DNA of 64,000 nucleotides from Streptomyces cyaneochromogenes (GTDB lineage Bacteria > Actinomycetota > Actinomycetes > Streptomycetales > Streptomycetaceae). Every line of letters starts with the position of its first letter. Positions within the stretch are counted from its first letter, which is position 1. The stretch is taken from positions 4,402,001-4,466,000 of the forward strand of contig NZ_CP034539.1 of assembly GCF_003963535.1 (NCBI RefSeq), read 5' to 3'. Positions 62,716-64,000 of the stretch are shown here, piece by piece. The notes below the pieces were generated by a model. That model was given only the letters and a program-made list of their open reading frames with translations. It made no database searches and had not been told where the DNA came from. The translations under genes were made by a program, and so were the position numbers.

Positions 62716-62730
62716 CTGACACTGCGTCAG
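62716..62730. promoter_or_regulatory. CTGACG-type operator, site I2
   Basis: CTGACACTGCGTCAG, one mismatch in the left arm; the left flank extends to AATCTGAC. It lies 34 nt upstream of the acyl-CoA synthetase start. Confidence 0.65.
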
Positions 62731-62764
62731 TTAATTGGCTGTCACACAGGAGCGGGGCGGACCG

Positions 62765-64000
62765 ATGCTTGGATCAACCCACGGCACCCTCACCACCGAC
62801 TCCCGCCGGGCCCGGGTCATCGCATGCGGCGAGCAGCCCGGACCCGCCGTCCACGGCCGGCCGGCCGAGGTCGACGATCTCGACGTCAGCGGCCGTCCCC
62901 TGTACTCCGACGTTCCCGATCTGGACCGCTTCTTCCGGCCGGAGTCGGTCGCCGTGATCGGCGCCTCGGACGCCGAGGGCCGGCCGAACACCGGTGTCAC
63001 CCGCCAGCTGATCGCCTGGTCCGAGCGGGTCGGCGCCCGGCTCCACCCGGTGCATCCGAGCCGTCCGTCCGTCTTCGGCATCCCCTGCCGCCCTTCCGTC
63101 GCCGCCCTGCCCGAGCAGGTCGATCTCGCCGTACTGCTGGTCGCCGACCCCCTTCCGGTGATCGAGGAACTGGCCGAGGCCAAGGTGAAGTTCGCGGTCG
63201 TCTTCGCCTCCGGGTTCGCCGAGACCGGCGAGGAGGGCGCCGCCGCCCAGAACCGGCTCACCGCCGCCGTCGCGCGGTCCGGGATGCGGCTGCTGGGCCC
63301 CAACACCAACCTCAACGCCTTCGAGCGGTTCCGTGACGACCTGGACGGCCCCGCTATCGCCCTGATCACCCAGTCGGGCCATCAGGGCCGCCCCGTCTTC
63401 GCCCTCCAGGAGCTCGGTATCCGCCTCTCCCACTGGGCGCCCACCGGCAACGAGGCCGACCTGGAGACCGCCGACTTCATCTCCTACTTCGCCGAGCAGC
63501 CCGAGGTCGGCGCCATCGCCTGCTACGTGGAGGGCCTCAAGGACGGCCGTTCCTTCCTGCTCGCCGCCGACCGCGCCGCCCGCCGCGCAGTACCGGTCGT
63601 CGCCGTCAAGGTGGGCCGCACCGAGACCGGCGCCCGCACGGCCGCCTCACACACGGGCAAGCTGACCGGCGCGGACACGGTGGTGGACGCGGCGATGCGG
63701 CAGTACGGGGTGATCCGGGTCGACGGCCTGGACGAACTCCAGGACACCGCGGCCCTGTTGGCCCGCGCTCGCCCGCCCCGCGCAGACGGCGTGGTCGTCT
63801 ATTCGATCTCGGGTGGCACGGGCGCGCACTTCGCGGATCTGGCGAGCGAGGCGGGCTTGAACCTGCCGGTGCTGTCGCAGGCCAGGCAGGCCGAGCTGCA
63901 CCAGTGGATACCCGAGTACCTGAGCGTGGCCAACCCCGTGGACAACGGCGGCCATCCGGTCGGTGACCACCGTGGCCGGAAGATCATCGACGCCATCCTC
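62765..64000 (+). CDS. NDP-forming acyl-CoA (acetyl-CoA) synthetase, 3' end outside the window
   Basis: 412 residues are visible from the ATG at 62765; the frame is open to the right edge. A CoA-binding domain has ESVAVIGASDAEGRPNTG, and the succinyl-CoA-synthetase-alpha-like part has ALITQSGHQG. The ligase part contains the likely phosphohistidine segment ASHTGKLTG. Such enzymes interconvert acyl-CoA and acid plus ATP. Two tandem CTGACG sites upstream tie it to the dispersed acyl-CoA set. GGAG precedes the ATG by about 11 nt. Confidence 0.88.
   Translation, partial: MLGSTHGTLTTDSRRARVIACGEQPGPAVHGRPAEVDDLDVSGRPLYSDVPDLDRFFRPESVAVIGASDAEGRPNTGVTRQLIAWSERVGARLHPVHPSRPSVFGIPCRPSVAALPEQVDLAVLLVADPLPVIEELAEAKVKFAVVFASGFAETGEEGAAAQNRLTAAVARSGMRLLGPNTNLNAFERFRDDLDGPAIALITQSGHQGRPVFALQELGIRLSHWAPTGNEADLETADFISYFAEQPEVGAIACYVEGLKDGRSFLLAADRAARRAVPVVAVKVGRTETGARTAASHTGKLTGADTVVDAAMRQYGVIRVDGLDELQDTAALLARARPPRADGVVVYSISGGTGAHFADLASEAGLNLPVLSQARQAELHQWIPEYLSVANPVDNGGHPVGDHRGRKIIDAIL

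Noticed and set aside
1..64000. tRNA, rRNA, IS elements, attachment sites, prophage
   Set aside because: No cloverleaf, transposase, integrase or flanking direct repeats were seen on either strand by eye; a dedicated tRNA scan would settle the tRNA question.

Overview
The window is about 64 kb of very GC-rich, densely coding actinobacterial chromosome and is almost certainly from a Streptomyces. The strongest evidence is a recognisable afsR-afsS pair (28881-32437) and an afsK kinase gene (37241-39628), the global antibiotic-regulation trio known from Streptomyces. Frequent GTG starts, 4-nt start/stop overlaps, F420 enzymes (FbiC, LLM and DDN families) and a dispersed GC-rich intergenic repeat fit this. 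I saw no tRNA, rRNA, CRISPR array, insertion sequence or phage gene. Both edges cut genes: a P-loop NTPase on the left and an NDP-forming acyl-CoA synthetase on the right.

Layout. 1-11 kb: NTPase, membrane proteins, a cysteine-free L,D-transpeptidase-like protein, fbiC, an F420-type LLM oxidoreductase, a Tat-exported PHP hydrolase, an EEP nuclease and a DDN-type reductase. 11-12 kb: hydrolase remnant plus a MazEF-like toxin-antitoxin pair. 12-17 kb: aldehyde dehydrogenase, amidohydrolase, LLM oxidoreductase and SDR. 17-19.5 kb: two secreted paralogues and a LuxR-type regulator. 19.6-27.4 kb: cell-surface glycopolymer genes (two GT2-type proteins, one fused to a CDP-glycerol glycerophosphotransferase, a GT4 and galE) interrupted by an LLM gene. 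27.4-41.4 kb: amidohydrolase, afsR, afsS, a FadD3-like ligase divergent from a thiolase-like/DUF35/enoyl-CoA hydratase operon, afsK, a VOC protein and a TetR regulator. 41.6-53.3 kb: AsnC/LysE pair, acyl-CoA dehydrogenase/DDN pair divergent from a second thiolase-like gene, MFS/GntR, PPOX and PdxH-like proteins, two GNATs, a DoxX-DUF35 operon and a flavin monooxygenase. 53.5-55 kb: Tat-exported amine oxidase. 55-62.5 kb: a four-gene vWA/pseudokinase/AAA, MoxR, trypsin-VMAP and Trypco1 operon. 62.8 kb to the end: acyl-CoA synthetase.

Two signals stand out. (1) A 15-bp inverted repeat, CTGACG-N3-CGTCAG, often extended to ATCTGACG-N3-CGTCAGAT, occurs ten times (five perfect copies, five with one mismatch) at eight promoters spread over 46 kb. 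Every copy sits just upstream of a catabolic gene: LLM oxidoreductases, SDR, amidohydrolase, FadD3-like ligase, thiolase-like proteins, acyl-CoA dehydrogenase, DoxX/DUF35 and NDP-forming acyl-CoA synthetase. This looks like one TetR-type repressor controlling a scattered acyl-CoA pathway that resembles actinobacterial steroid or terpenoid acid catabolism. One copy lies in the afsR upstream region. (2) The 55120-62529 operon looks like a vWA-MoxR-VMAP conflict (immunity-like) system with a trypsin-like protease effector and a catalytically dead kinase domain.
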